DNA from: Phycisphaerae bacterium
Lineage (GTDB): Bacteria; Planctomycetota; Phycisphaerae; UBA1845
Assembly (NCBI GenBank): GCA_029260015.1
Contig: JAJDEB010000036.1
Coordinates: forward strand, 968,554-1,032,553
Direction of reading: 5' to 3'
DNA length: 64,000 bases
Part shown: positions 44,756 through 53,088 of the stretch, in pieces
Position numbering within the stretch: position 1 is the first letter of the stretch
Layout: every line of letters starts with the position of its first letter
Notes under the pieces: model-generated
Seen by the model: the letters and a program-made list of their open reading frames with translations, nothing else
Told to the model about the DNA's origin: nothing
Database searches by the model: none
Program-made: the position numbers and the translations under genes

Positions 44756-46606
44756 TTAAGGTTTTTGAATCGCCGGCTGAGGCTTGGAGAACCCAGCCCC
44801 GACCCGGTGATTCGTGTGCCGACCTATTTGCGACGTCAAAGTGGCTGGCGACGGTGTTAAGTCTGCCCCGTCATCCCCATTCGGCAACACGACCGCGACC
44901 GGTTGATCGCCCTTGAGCATCAACGAAATTCGCGATGCTGCCGGCGGAAATTCCTGCACCATGACGCGGGCCAGTTCCGTCGTCAGCCAGCGTTCGACCG
45001 CTCGCCGAACTGCGCGGGCACCCTGCTCTGGATCGAACGATTTTTCGACAATCCAATCGATCACCGCGTCATCCGCCTGCAAGACCAGGTGCCGCTGAAT
45101 CAACCCAAAGCGTCGCCCGAGTTTCTCTACTTCACCTCGAACGATCTGCCGATTCGCCGATCGGTCCAGCGGTTTGAATTGAATGATACGGTCGAACCGA
45201 TTCAACAATTCAAAACGAAACGATCGCTCCAACGCGCACTTCGCTGCCGTTCCAAATGCTTCACCCGTCTTGAAACCAAACGGTGTCGCATCACCGAGCG
45301 CACCGGCATTCGATGTCGCGATGAAGATCAGCGAACGGCACGGCACGAATTCCCCGTCTCCGTTGATGAAGGCTCCTTCGTCGATCAGTTGCAAAAAGCG
45401 ATCGTGAACTGCCGCGTTCGCTTTCTCAAACTCATCGAGCAGAACAACACCAAACGGATGCCCAAGAATGCGCATCGTCAGCATTCCCCGTCGCGCTGCC
45501 GACTCTTGAGCCGAGCCACAACCGAACAACCGATCCGCATCTCCGCCAGCCCCGAGGTCGGCCATGTTGATGCGGACCAATCGATCAGGCGACGCAAACA
45601 AGTGCTTGGCGAGAAGGTGAGCCAGATGCGTCTTTCCAACCCCACTACCGCCAACGAGCAAGAAAACACCCATAGGCCGGCGATGATCGGACAAACCGGC
45701 TTTGATGATCCCGATCATTTCGACGATGGCATCGATGGCTTCCGGTTGCCCGACGATTTCGCGTGTGTACTCCTCGCGTAGCGCGCCAAGGTCAAGACGA
45801 ATTCTCGGCTCGACCAACATACGCGGGGTTCGATGCGTCGTGCAGAATCGGTCGATCACGTGCGACGATTCAATCGTGACGTTCTTCGGCACGTTGGCCG
45901 ACGTATTCTCAAGCAGATCGATCGCTTTACGCGGCATCAGGTCGCGTCCCAGAAACCGATGTGTCAATGCAATTGATTCCTGAACCGCGCAATCGCTAAA
46001 CAATCGGTTTTCACTCTCGCGCTGATGCGAAGTCCATGCCCGAAGAATACGTATGGTTCGGTCGTGGTCAGGCTCTTCAACTTCAACCGTGATGAACTTC
46101 CGCTGCAACGATTCGGTGTCTTCGAGAAGACCGGCGATACCGTGCACCGAACCTTCACCGATCAAAGTCACTTTCTCGCATTCAGCCAATGACGCGAGCG
46201 CCGATTCAAGATCGAATGTGTACGCCAGGTCGAGGTCACGAATGAAGACAACGTGCGGCCGCCACGATTGCTTTAGACTCTCGACAAACGCATCGAACAT
46301 GCGACCCACCGATTCGCCGACCTTCGAGGCCATGTGGCGTCGATCAATCGAAACTTGAATCACTCTACGCTTGTATAGCTGCTTGAAACCGGCATCCGAT
46401 TGCGACCGCCGAATGAGTTCGTGGACGATCGCTGTCTTACCCACGCCGGATGGCCCCGTGATGACTGGGACACGCCCGCATGCAATGACCGATGCCAATC
46501 GGTTCACGTCGTCGTCAACTTCAAAAGCTGGCAGAAGTCGTTTGCGCTTGGCGTCAGCGCTCAATTCGCGTTCAACCCAAACGTCGATGGATTTACTTGT
46601 GTTCAT
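44756..46606 (-). CDS. Divergent two-module Clp/Hsp100-like AAA+ ATPase
   Basis: 616 residues from the ATG at 46606. The first AAA module has Walker A GPSGVGKT (51-58), but its Walker B reads VVFIRDLDLAY (119-129), lacking the D-E pair. The second module is complete: GGSGVGKT (319-326), VVLLDEFEKAN (387-397), FIATSNAGALG, and RFELLNRFDRIIQF with the Arg finger. A ClpB-type small domain then follows (EQGARAVRRAVERW). There is no double Clp N-domain and no long M-domain coiled coil. It resembles ClpB/ClpC overall but is shorter. It may remodel a specific partner rather than act as a general disaggregase; that is inference. Confidence 0.82.
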   Translation of the reverse strand: MNTSKSIDVWVERELSADAKRKRLLPAFEVDDDVNRLASVIACGRVPVITGPSGVGKTAIVHELIRRSQSDAGFKQLYKRRVIQVSIDRRHMASKVGESVGRMFDAFVESLKQSWRPHVVFIRDLDLAYTFDLESALASLAECEKVTLIGEGSVHGIAGLLEDTESLQRKFITVEVEEPDHDRTIRILRAWTSHQRESENRLFSDCAVQESIALTHRFLGRDLMPRKAIDLLENTSANVPKNVTIESSHVIDRFCTTHRTPRMLVEPRIRLDLGALREEYTREIVGQPEAIDAIVEMIGIIKAGLSDHRRPMGVFLLVGGSGVGKTHLAHLLAKHLFASPDRLVRINMADLGAGGDADRLFGCGSAQESAARRGMLTMRILGHPFGVVLLDEFEKANAAVHDRFLQLIDEGAFINGDGEFVPCRSLIFIATSNAGALGDATPFGFKTGEAFGTAAKCALERSFRFELLNRFDRIIQFKPLDRSANRQIVRGEVEKLGRRFGLIQRHLVLQADDAVIDWIVEKSFDPEQGARAVRRAVERWLTTELARVMVQEFPPAASRISLMLKGDQPVAVVLPNGDDGADLTPSPATLTSQIGRHTNHRVGAGFSKPQPAIQKP

Positions 46607-46717
46607 GATTTTTCTCAATCTATCTGGTGCGGTGTCGATCATTCAACTTCGCGATTTGCGCGCACCGCAACTGCTCTCATCCTGCTCAATGGCAGGTATC
46701 AGTTAAAACGGGTCCAC

Positions 46718-46758
46718 AAAAAAAGCCCGAGGACGCCGGCTAGGGCATCCTCGGGCTT
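46718..46758 (-). terminator. Strong rho-independent terminator, minus-strand orientation
   Basis: Perfect 11-base inverted arms (AAGCCCGAGGA at 46723-46733, complement at 46748-46758) enclose a 14-base loop. On the minus strand they are followed by seven T residues. The transcript it ends must come from above 46758, where only a small uncertain frame (46781-46981) lies on this strand. Confidence 0.88.
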
Positions 46759-46780
46759 GTGATATGCCTATGGAATGAAC

Positions 46781-46981
46781 CTAATCCGGTGGTCTCAAGT
46801 TTGTGGACGTTCCCTCGTCGCCAAAATTGCGCAAGCCGCCAACGGCGAACATGTCTGGCGCGAAAGAGCCCATTACTGAATTGTCAAACTGACGGAGCAA
46901 ATCCCGTCCTTTCAAAGTATCAATCAACAAACGTACGACCCAGTTGGCGCGGAAGTATACAAGGTTCGAAAAGGACTTCAA
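46781..46981 (-). CDS. Possible small protein or RNA ahead of a terminator
   Basis: A 66-codon frame from a TTG, ending 23 bases before the strong terminator at 46718-46758. The product (RANWVVRLLIDTLKGRDLL in the middle, Asn/Gly/Asp-rich end) matches nothing I recognise and the TTG has no ribosome site. The main support is position: a well-formed terminator needs a transcript, and the 411 bases between 46759 and the aquaporin start hold no other minus-strand candidate. A small RNA would explain it as well. No other element is seen in the remaining intergenic sequence up to 47169. Confidence 0.3.
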   Translation of the reverse strand: MKSFSNLVYFRANWVVRLLIDTLKGRDLLRQFDNSVMGSFAPDMFAVGGLRNFGDEGTSTNLRPPD

Positions 46982-47169
46982 GTCGATTCGCTACTTTTCC
47001 CAGAGTACGCCAGATGCAATGTGGCATTGGATTCGGACAAATATTCACGATTCAACTTTCCGCACGCAGGCCGGTTGGTTATCCTCTCGAACCGTCGCAA
47101 CAATCAATTCCCGCGACATAACGAATGCATCGGGTTGGCTGACACTTTCTTGATCGAGGTTTTGCAATC

Positions 47170-47805
47170 ATGAACAAATACATCACCGAATTCATTGGTA
47201 CGTTCTTTCTCGTCTTCGCTATCGGTATGGCATCGCTGAGTGGTTCGCCGCTGAAACCTGTTGTGATCGGATCGATGCTGATGGTGATGGTCTTCATGGG
47301 AGGGCACATTAGCGGTGCACACTACAACCCGGCAGTCACCCTTGGCATGCTGATCGGTGGCAAAGTCGATGGCAAAGACGTTGTCCCATACATCATCGCA
47401 CAGATTGCGGGGGCGCTCGGCGCTTCAGCGATTGTCTATTGGCTCACGGGTAAACCTTTTGGACCGGCTCCGGGCGAAGGGGTCGGGACGTGGCAGGCGT
47501 TGGGGGCTGAGATGCTGCTGACCTTCGCCCTGATGCTCGTCATCTTGAACGTTGCAACCGCAAAAAAGAACGACGGAAATTCGTTTTACGGCTTGGCAAT
47601 CGGTTTCACGGTGATGGCGGGCGCGGCGACCGTTGGCGATATTTCGGGCGGAGCGTTCAACCCAGCCGTTGGTACCGGTCCGCTTCTGCTGGGCGTGATT
47701 GTCGGTGACGGTTCACTGTCAAACATGTGGATGTACTGGGTCGGACCGATCGTCGGAGCGCTGGCTGCCACGTTCGTCTTCAAACTTCAATGTTCAAACG
47801 ACTAA
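47170..47805 (+). CDS. MIP family aquaporin/glyceroporin
   Basis: 211 residues, GAGG ten bases before the ATG. Six membrane helices with the two half-helix signatures: HYNPAVTLG (residues 56-64) and GGAFNPAVGTGP (about 160-171). The N-terminal MNKYITEFIGTFFLVF is typical of bacterial aquaporins. It conducts water or small neutral solutes across the inner membrane. The second NPA motif is followed by V-G rather than the more usual S-R/R-D residue, so the selectivity-filter Arg may be absent, which suggests a wider or different pore. The last four bases overlap the convergent dioxygenase gene. Confidence 0.9.
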   Translation: MNKYITEFIGTFFLVFAIGMASLSGSPLKPVVIGSMLMVMVFMGGHISGAHYNPAVTLGMLIGGKVDGKDVVPYIIAQIAGALGASAIVYWLTGKPFGPAPGEGVGTWQALGAEMLLTFALMLVILNVATAKKNDGNSFYGLAIGFTVMAGAATVGDISGGAFNPAVGTGPLLLGVIVGDGSLSNMWMYWVGPIVGALAATFVFKLQCSND

Positions 47806-48617
47806 CCCGCCGCTGAATAGACTACCGGCGTCAGCGGTCCGCCAGCAAGTTCGCCCGGTTTTTGGTCGGGGAACCAACGTGCAAGATCCGCAGGACGATG
47901 CGGGTTATCGGGCTCCAGCAAACGCGTGCCATCTGCAAAATAAATCACCGTCATCACTTCGCGCATGTTCGACGTCTCGTTGGCCGGTGCGCGGTGAACA
48001 GTCCAGCCGGAATGAAACGTCGCGTCACCGGCTTTCATGGGCGCATGGTCGATTGGAAATTTTCTCCGTTTGACGATGTCATCAAACCCCGCGTCCGATT
48101 CTTGGGAAATCGCGGCGCTTAAGAGCGATCCTTCGGTGTGCGACTTCGACGCGAACGTGAGCACTCCCATTTCGGTTGGCACGTCGACCAATGGCATCCA
48201 CATGGTGATGCAGTTGTCGTTGTCGAGCGGCCAATAGTATTGATCCTGATGCCATGATGTGGCACTGCCACCCGGTTCCTTGAACAGCGCCTGATCGTGA
48301 TACAATCGCACTGCACTGACACCCATCAATTCGGCGGCGATGCGGGCGAAGCGCTTGGCCAACACAAACTCGCGGACGGTCGCGTCATCTTCCCAAAGGT
48401 TGGCGAACTGCAGGAACGATTTGTGGTAGGCATCTCGTTGGGCGAGCGGGGCTGCATCTTGGCTTTTTCGCATGACATAATTGGCGATCGCGGGCCGGTA
48501 CGTTTCCAACACCGACTCTTCGGCGACATCGCGAAGCAGCACATGACCGTTTGCCTGGTAGCTTTTGATCGATTCGCTGGTGAGGCCATAGGGTTGTTCA
48601 AGCGATTCTGCAGTCAT
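47802..48617 (-). CDS. Phytanoyl-CoA dioxygenase family protein
   Basis: 271 residues from the ATG at 48617 (AGAGGT six bases upstream). The non-haem iron site is visible as SWHQDQYYWPLDND (H-x-D) and, later, HSGWTVHRAPANETS with the distal His and an Arg for 2-oxoglutarate. Family members hydroxylate diverse small molecules or lipids using oxygen and 2-oxoglutarate. The substrate cannot be inferred; neither neighbour is functionally related. Cytoplasmic. Confidence 0.9.
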   Translation of the reverse strand: MTAESLEQPYGLTSESIKSYQANGHVLLRDVAEESVLETYRPAIANYVMRKSQDAAPLAQRDAYHKSFLQFANLWEDDATVREFVLAKRFARIAAELMGVSAVRLYHDQALFKEPGGSATSWHQDQYYWPLDNDNCITMWMPLVDVPTEMGVLTFASKSHTEGSLLSAAISQESDAGFDDIVKRRKFPIDHAPMKAGDATFHSGWTVHRAPANETSNMREVMTVIYFADGTRLLEPDNPHRPADLARWFPDQKPGELAGGPLTPVVYSAAG

Positions 48618-48843
48618 GCGATACCTCTTCCCCAATTCTGATCATCTTTGATTCTGCCCATTTGATGAAATGACCCGCCGGCGCAACTGCTATGACTTTT
48701 AGTTGTATCCAATGGGTCGGACTTGTGGAATTCTGTCGTTTTTGGAACTTGGCGGCAATACCCGGCTCGAAAGTGCGTTAGAGTGTGGACGGGAACTGTT
48801 GATCGACTCATGTCGCCCATAGCGGTGAGCCGACCAAGAAAGC

Positions 48844-49548
48844 ATGATGCTAAAGCATACTCATTCAATTAAACGACGACGCTCGGGTGGATTCACGCTG
48901 GTTGAACTGCTGGTGGTGGTTTCGATCCTGGCGCTATTGATCGCGATACTCCTACCATCGCTTCGCGGGGCGCGGCGGGTATCCAAGCGCGTGGCTTGTG
49001 GCGGACATTTGCGCAGCATCGGGCACGGGATGCGGATGTATCTCAACGATTCCAACGACTATCTCCCCGTTGTCGCTGACTTTCCGTCGATCAGCCTGGC
49101 TGAGGATGACCCACCCAAGCCCGGCATTGCCACGGTGCTGCGGCCTTTCATTCGCAAAGACAATGAATCCGCCAAGGACTTGGAAAAGGAATTGGAGGCG
49201 GACGGCGAGAAGGTCTTCAAATGTCCGGCAGATATTCCGGGCAAGATCAAGCGCGACGGAGCCAACTCAGGCAAGAGTTATTTTCAAACGGAAAATTCAA
49301 GTTACAAATTCAACGTATTTCTGCCCTTCTTTCTGCAGACTCCTGGCGAGCCATTCGATTTGAGTGTCCCGGTAAAGCTTCAGGAAATCGTGCGCAGCGA
49401 ACGAGCCAAACAGGTTTATGGCAGCAAACCGGCTGAGGAAGAAATCTGGTTGCTCGCCGACTATTGGACATTTCACGGCAAGGCCGGAAAATCCGGCTCG
49501 ACGAATTATTTATACGTTGACGGTCACGTCGGCGATCTTGAAAAATAA
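48844..49548 (+). CDS. Type II pseudopilin-like protein with prepilin cleavage motif
   Basis: 234 residues. The prepilin signature RRRSGG-FTLVELLVVVSILALLIAILLPSL lies at residues 11-39, with cleavage expected after the second Gly and Glu at position 5 of the mature protein. The C-terminal YLYVDGHVGDL matches the H-x9-DG-type ending common in the very large planctomycete pseudopilin families. It is probably exported through a GspE/PilD-type system, for which GspA/GspB-like genes lie 7 kb upstream. The next gene starts 15 bases downstream and may be co-transcribed. Confidence 0.88.
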   Translation: MMLKHTHSIKRRRSGGFTLVELLVVVSILALLIAILLPSLRGARRVSKRVACGGHLRSIGHGMRMYLNDSNDYLPVVADFPSISLAEDDPPKPGIATVLRPFIRKDNESAKDLEKELEADGEKVFKCPADIPGKIKRDGANSGKSYFQTENSSYKFNVFLPFFLQTPGEPFDLSVPVKLQEIVRSERAKQVYGSKPAEEEIWLLADYWTFHGKAGKSGSTNYLYVDGHVGDLEK

Positions 49549-49563
49549 CGGAGGACTTTGGCA

Positions 49564-50247
49564 ATGGGTACACAACAGACTGATTCAAGTAATCGCGGAC
49601 TGATCATCGGCATCGTGTGCGTGGCGCTGGTCGCAGCTGGCGGACTCTACGCCTCTAACGCGGGCCTGTTTGGCGGTGCGAACGACGAGTTGACCAGCGG
49701 TGATGCCGACAAGGTGATCAATGCGCTTTCGTCGATCGACAACGAGAAGCTCGCCTCGGCAGATAATCGCGAGGCACGGGCCCAGGCGATGTCAACGCTC
49801 AAGAGTTCATCGTTGGAGTCGATCTTCGACAAGATGCGATCGGATGATTTGACCGATGAGCAGCGCCAGAAATTGCGTCGAAACATGGGCAAGCTCATGC
49901 AGGAAGACATGGAACGCAAGGTCGATGAATACTCGTCTGCGCCGGAAGGCGAAAAAGAAGCGATCATGGATAAGCATATCGACGAGATGATCGCGTTCCG
50001 CGACAAGATGCGCGGGTATCGGGAGAGTCATAAGGACGATCCTGAGATGGAAAAGGAGCGCGAAGAGCGTCGCAAGGAACGGACGAGGCCCACCACGCAG
50101 CAGCGCAAAGAGCGTATGGAAAGTAGAGACCCCGAGAAGATGGCGCAGATGATGCGGTATTGGCCGAAGATGATGTCCCGAGCGAAAGAACGCGGCGTCA
50201 ACATGGGCTGGGGGCGAGGCGGTCGTGGCGGCGGCAAAGGAAAATAA
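49564..50247 (+). CDS. Single-span membrane protein with long charged helical domain
   Basis: 227 residues from the ATG at 49564 (GGAGG nine bases upstream). One membrane helix (LIIGIVCVALVAAGGLYAS, 13-31) is followed by a helical, strongly charged domain (about 45-200) rich in Glu, Lys, Arg and Met with DEQRQKLRRNMGKLMQEDM, and a Gly/Arg tail (GWGRGGRGGGKGK). I recognise no family. It lies 15 bases after the pseudopilin gene, so the two may work together. A terminator follows 27 bases after the stop. Confidence 0.72.
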   Translation: MGTQQTDSSNRGLIIGIVCVALVAAGGLYASNAGLFGGANDELTSGDADKVINALSSIDNEKLASADNREARAQAMSTLKSSSLESIFDKMRSDDLTDEQRQKLRRNMGKLMQEDMERKVDEYSSAPEGEKEAIMDKHIDEMIAFRDKMRGYRESHKDDPEMEKEREERRKERTRPTTQQRKERMESRDPEKMAQMMRYWPKMMSRAKERGVNMGWGRGGRGGGKGK

Positions 50248-50274
50248 CGAATCTTCAAATCAATCAATGAACAA

Positions 50275-50311
50275 GGGCGCGACGGTTCATCAACCGATCG
50301 CGCCCTTTTTT
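50275..50311 (+). terminator. Rho-independent terminator
   Basis: GGGCGCGA-CGGTT-CATC-AACCG-A-TCGCGCCC forms a long GC-rich stem with one bulged base, followed by six T on the plus strand. It ends the pseudopilin/charged-protein transcript and separates it from the convergent cyclophilin gene. Confidence 0.92.
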
Positions 50312-50331
50312 GTTTCAATTGAGCGACCGCG

Positions 50332-50844
50332 TTACTTCTTCGGGTAATTCCGATCGAGTACTTTGTTCCATGCGGAAACGTTCTTGCTGTGCGATTCCAG
50401 CAAGGCGCTGGCGTCGCCATCCAATTCGATGGCGGTCATGCTATCGCCTTGAGCAATCGAATCGACAATGTCCTGGCCGGATGTCACCTTGCCAAAAACC
50501 GTGTGCTTTCCGTCGAGGTGCGGGGTTGGCAGGTGGGTGATGAAGAACTGACTGCCATTGGTCGCAGGACCGCGATTGGCCATCGAAAGCATCCCCGCGG
50601 CATCGTGACGACGCGACGGTGAGCATTCATCTTCAAACTCATAACCCGGTCCGCCGGTTCCATTGCCTTTGGGATCGCCGGTTTGAATCATGAAGTTGTC
50701 GATGACGCGATGAAACTTTACACCGTCATAATAACCGCGCTCGGCGAGGTTGATGAAATTACAGACGGTCATGGGCGCATCGTCGTCGAAAAACTCCACG
50801 TTGATGTCACCTTTGTTCGTCTTGATGGTTGCGCTAAGTGCCAT
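50332..50844 (-). CDS. Cyclophilin-type peptidyl-prolyl cis-trans isomerase
   Basis: 170 residues without signal peptide, so cytoplasmic. Landmarks: [22 protein letters not shown] (8-29), [31 protein letters not shown] with the active-site Arg and Gln, [16 protein letters not shown], and [12 protein letters not shown]. It speeds proline isomerisation in protein folding. It is the last gene of the minus-strand run that begins at 60.3 kb, 75 bases after RsmJ. Confidence 0.95.
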   Translation of the reverse strand: MALSATIKTNKGDINVEFFDDDAPMTVCNFINLAERGYYDGVKFHRVIDNFMIQTGDPKGNGTGGPGYEFEDECSPSRRHDAAGMLSMANRGPATNGSQFFITHLPTPHLDGKHTVFGKVTSGQDIVDSIAQGDSMTAIELDGDASALLESHSKNVSAWNKVLDRNYPKK

Positions 50845-50919
50845 TGGTTCTCATTTCCCTTCTAAAGCTGTCTTTTTGTACTCAAATCTTCAATTCGCTC
50901 GTGACTTTGAATATACGGC

Positions 50920-51708
50920 TTATCCGCAACTTGGCAAAGGGCTGGGTGCATACACGTCGTATCGTGTGGTTTTTCCGCGAAAACAGATCATTGGGTTGGG
51001 GGCAAGATCCGGAGCGTGTTTCATCCGTTTGACCACGACACGATTCCGCGCGACTTGGCGAGCCAAAGGCAGCAAATCGACAGCGTCGTCATCATCGCCA
51101 ACAATCGAACGCAAGACTCGCATCTCCTTCTTGACCAGCGCCGACTTGCTGCGATGCGGAAACATCGGATCGAGATAAACCACATCAGGCCGCTCAACAT
51201 CTATTAATTCAGCTAGAACTTCAAACGCATCGGCGCATCGAACGGTAAGCCGCTCGCGAATGATCGCTTCCAATTCCGCATCGGCGATCACCGCCCGCTT
51301 CAAACCATCCTCGATCAATGCAAACAGTACCGGCGATCGTTCAACAGCCGAAACATAGCAACCCTGACACGCCAGCAAGAATGCGTCATGGCATAAGCCG
51401 GCTGTCGCGTCGAATACTTTAGGAGGTTCGGATTTGTTCTTGAATCCAATGGCTTTGAATAGCTGACCGTAACGATTCACCGTGCGACTAAAACCCAGTG
51501 ACCCACCCACAAAATCGACAAACACCGGACCTGGGGCATTATCTCCGCATGAACGCAATTCCAACCGCTCATCGGTGATCGCAAGCACGACGTCATCTCG
51601 TCCGTTGATATCGCTTACGATTTTGGATTGGAGTTGATCGGCCAGATTTTTCGCAAACGCGATTCTTTCGTCTTGTTCGCTTTCGCAATAGAGATCAGGT
51701 ACAACCAT
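50920..51708 (-). CDS. rsmJ: 16S rRNA (guanine-N2) methyltransferase RsmJ-like
   Basis: 262 residues. The RsmJ pattern is strong: VFDATAGLCHDAFLLACQG (SAM motif I), VSAVERSPVLFALIEDGLKRA, then DVVYLDPMFPHRSKSALVKKEMRVLRSIVG, and near the end RVVVKRMKHAPDL and TTRYDVY. RsmJ methylates N2 of G1516 in 16S rRNA of E. coli. The gene begins seven bases after the stop of the PQQ-propeller gene, so they are probably one transcript. In motif I a Cys replaces the usual Gly-Arg segment after TAGL. Confidence 0.9.
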   Translation of the reverse strand: MVVPDLYCESEQDERIAFAKNLADQLQSKIVSDINGRDDVVLAITDERLELRSCGDNAPGPVFVDFVGGSLGFSRTVNRYGQLFKAIGFKNKSEPPKVFDATAGLCHDAFLLACQGCYVSAVERSPVLFALIEDGLKRAVIADAELEAIIRERLTVRCADAFEVLAELIDVERPDVVYLDPMFPHRSKSALVKKEMRVLRSIVGDDDDAVDLLPLARQVARNRVVVKRMKHAPDLAPNPMICFRGKTTRYDVYAPSPLPSCG

Positions 51709-51715
51709 GTGTTGG

Positions 51716-52984
51716 CTACTTCAGGTCCAGGGCCATGATCGTCTGCCGATCGCGCAGGTACAGCGTCGTTCCGGAAAGGGTCGGAGCCGACCACGCCAGG
51801 CGTTCGAGCGGTTGGCATTCGGAGATGACTTTCATTTCTTTCGGGTCGGCATGAATAAGTGCCAGCGTGCCATTCTCGTCGAGGAATATGATCTTACCGT
51901 CGGCCAACAGGCAGGTCGCTTTGGCGTAACCGCGTTTGCGCCACGCAAGTTCGCCAGTCTTCGCGTTGATGCAAGCGAAGAATGCCGGACCAAAATCACC
52001 GCTGGATGCGTAGAGATAGTCCCCGATGCGCACCGCGTTGGCGTGATGGATGCGAATCTTGCGACTGTACCAAAGCTCTTTCGGCTTGGTTTCATCGCCC
52101 TCCTTGACGAGTTGAATCACGCGGCTTCCCGAATCGTAGGCAGCCGACAAATAAATCAAATCGTCTCCGGTCCAAAGCGGTGTTGCCAGATTCGCGCCGT
52201 ATTGTGTTTCATGCGGATGACGCCACAAGAGATCGCCGGTCTTCGGATTCAGCCCGATGACTTCGGCGGCCATAAATGCGACGAGTTCAGGTTTGCCAGC
52301 ATTTTTGATGAGGATCGGTGACGAGTGGGTGATGCCGAAATCGTGCTTTTTCCAGATGACTTTGCCATCGGATTGATCAAACGCCATCAGGCTCTGGCCT
52401 TCGCCACCACCGACCGGCAGCACAATCATGTTGTCATAAGCGATGGGGCTGGATGAATACCCGCGACCCGGCACTTCAGCGCCGAATGCTTCGGGCAGGT
52501 TGTGCGACCATTGGACTTTTCCGTCGTTCTTGTCGAAGCAGGTCAGGACCATATTCGTACCGACGCTGATGATACGATCGCCTGCGATGACTGGTGTCGA
52601 ACTCGGGCCCGGTCCGAACTGAGCCATCAATTCCGTAAATGGCGAAGCATTCTTGTGTTCCCAGACGGTTTCCCCGGACTTGGCATTTAGACAAATCGTG
52701 AACTCGTCATTCTCGACGCGGTACATGGTGTAGAGTTTTTCGCCCTCGACGAGGATGGTGGCGTATCCGTCGCCGAGTTTGCGCGACCATATCTTCGGCG
52801 GTCCGTCCTTGGGCCATTGGTCGGAAAGTTTCGGTGAGTCGTCGATCATGAAGTTGCGCTGCGATCCGCCCCACTGCGTCCACGGTTGGCTGGCGTGCGT
52901 TGAGCCGACGAAAATCGACATGACGATCGATGCGAGTAGCGTTCGATGCGAGTAGCGGTAAATGAATTTCGAAGCGTTCTGCAT
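51716..52984 (-). CDS. Exported PQQ-like beta-propeller protein
   Basis: 422 residues; GGAG CATCGA precedes the ATG. A signal peptide ends at STHASQP (about residue 32). The mature part is a run of about eight beta-propeller blades with repeats such as GDGYATILVEGEKLYTMYR, AKSGETVWEHKN, NDGKVQWSHNLP and KTGELAWRKRGYA. Related BamB-like or PQQ-type proteins act in the periplasm as scaffolds or, with bound PQQ, as dehydrogenases; the catalytic residues of the latter were not seen. It follows a second propeller gene on the same strand, with a family A repeat between. Confidence 0.87.
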   Translation of the reverse strand: MQNASKFIYRYSHRTLLASIVMSIFVGSTHASQPWTQWGGSQRNFMIDDSPKLSDQWPKDGPPKIWSRKLGDGYATILVEGEKLYTMYRVENDEFTICLNAKSGETVWEHKNASPFTELMAQFGPGPSSTPVIAGDRIISVGTNMVLTCFDKNDGKVQWSHNLPEAFGAEVPGRGYSSSPIAYDNMIVLPVGGGEGQSLMAFDQSDGKVIWKKHDFGITHSSPILIKNAGKPELVAFMAAEVIGLNPKTGDLLWRHPHETQYGANLATPLWTGDDLIYLSAAYDSGSRVIQLVKEGDETKPKELWYSRKIRIHHANAVRIGDYLYASSGDFGPAFFACINAKTGELAWRKRGYAKATCLLADGKIIFLDENGTLALIHADPKEMKVISECQPLERLAWSAPTLSGTTLYLRDRQTIMALDLK

Positions 52985-53024
52985 TCGATGCTCCTTGTGC
53001 GATCGTTAAACTTAGCGCGGTGTC

Positions 53025-53088
53025 GTAGGGTGGGCCGTGCCCACCAAGTCGTAAACGCGCGAACGGCGGTGGGCACGGCCCACCCTAC
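53025..53088. repeat. Nested palindromic repeat, family A copy 4
   Basis: Perfect 21-base arms at 53025-53045 and 53068-53088 around a 22-base spacer. Unlike the other copies it lies between two genes in the same orientation, directly after the stop codon of the upstream propeller gene (53089-53091). Confidence 0.92.

Noticed and set aside
44903..45781. 292-residue plus-strand frame
   Set aside because: Antisense to the Clp-like gene; composition and lack of motif mark it as a shadow.
46944..47153. Small plus-strand frame before aquaporin
   Set aside because: No ribosome site and no recognisable sequence; likely leader DNA.
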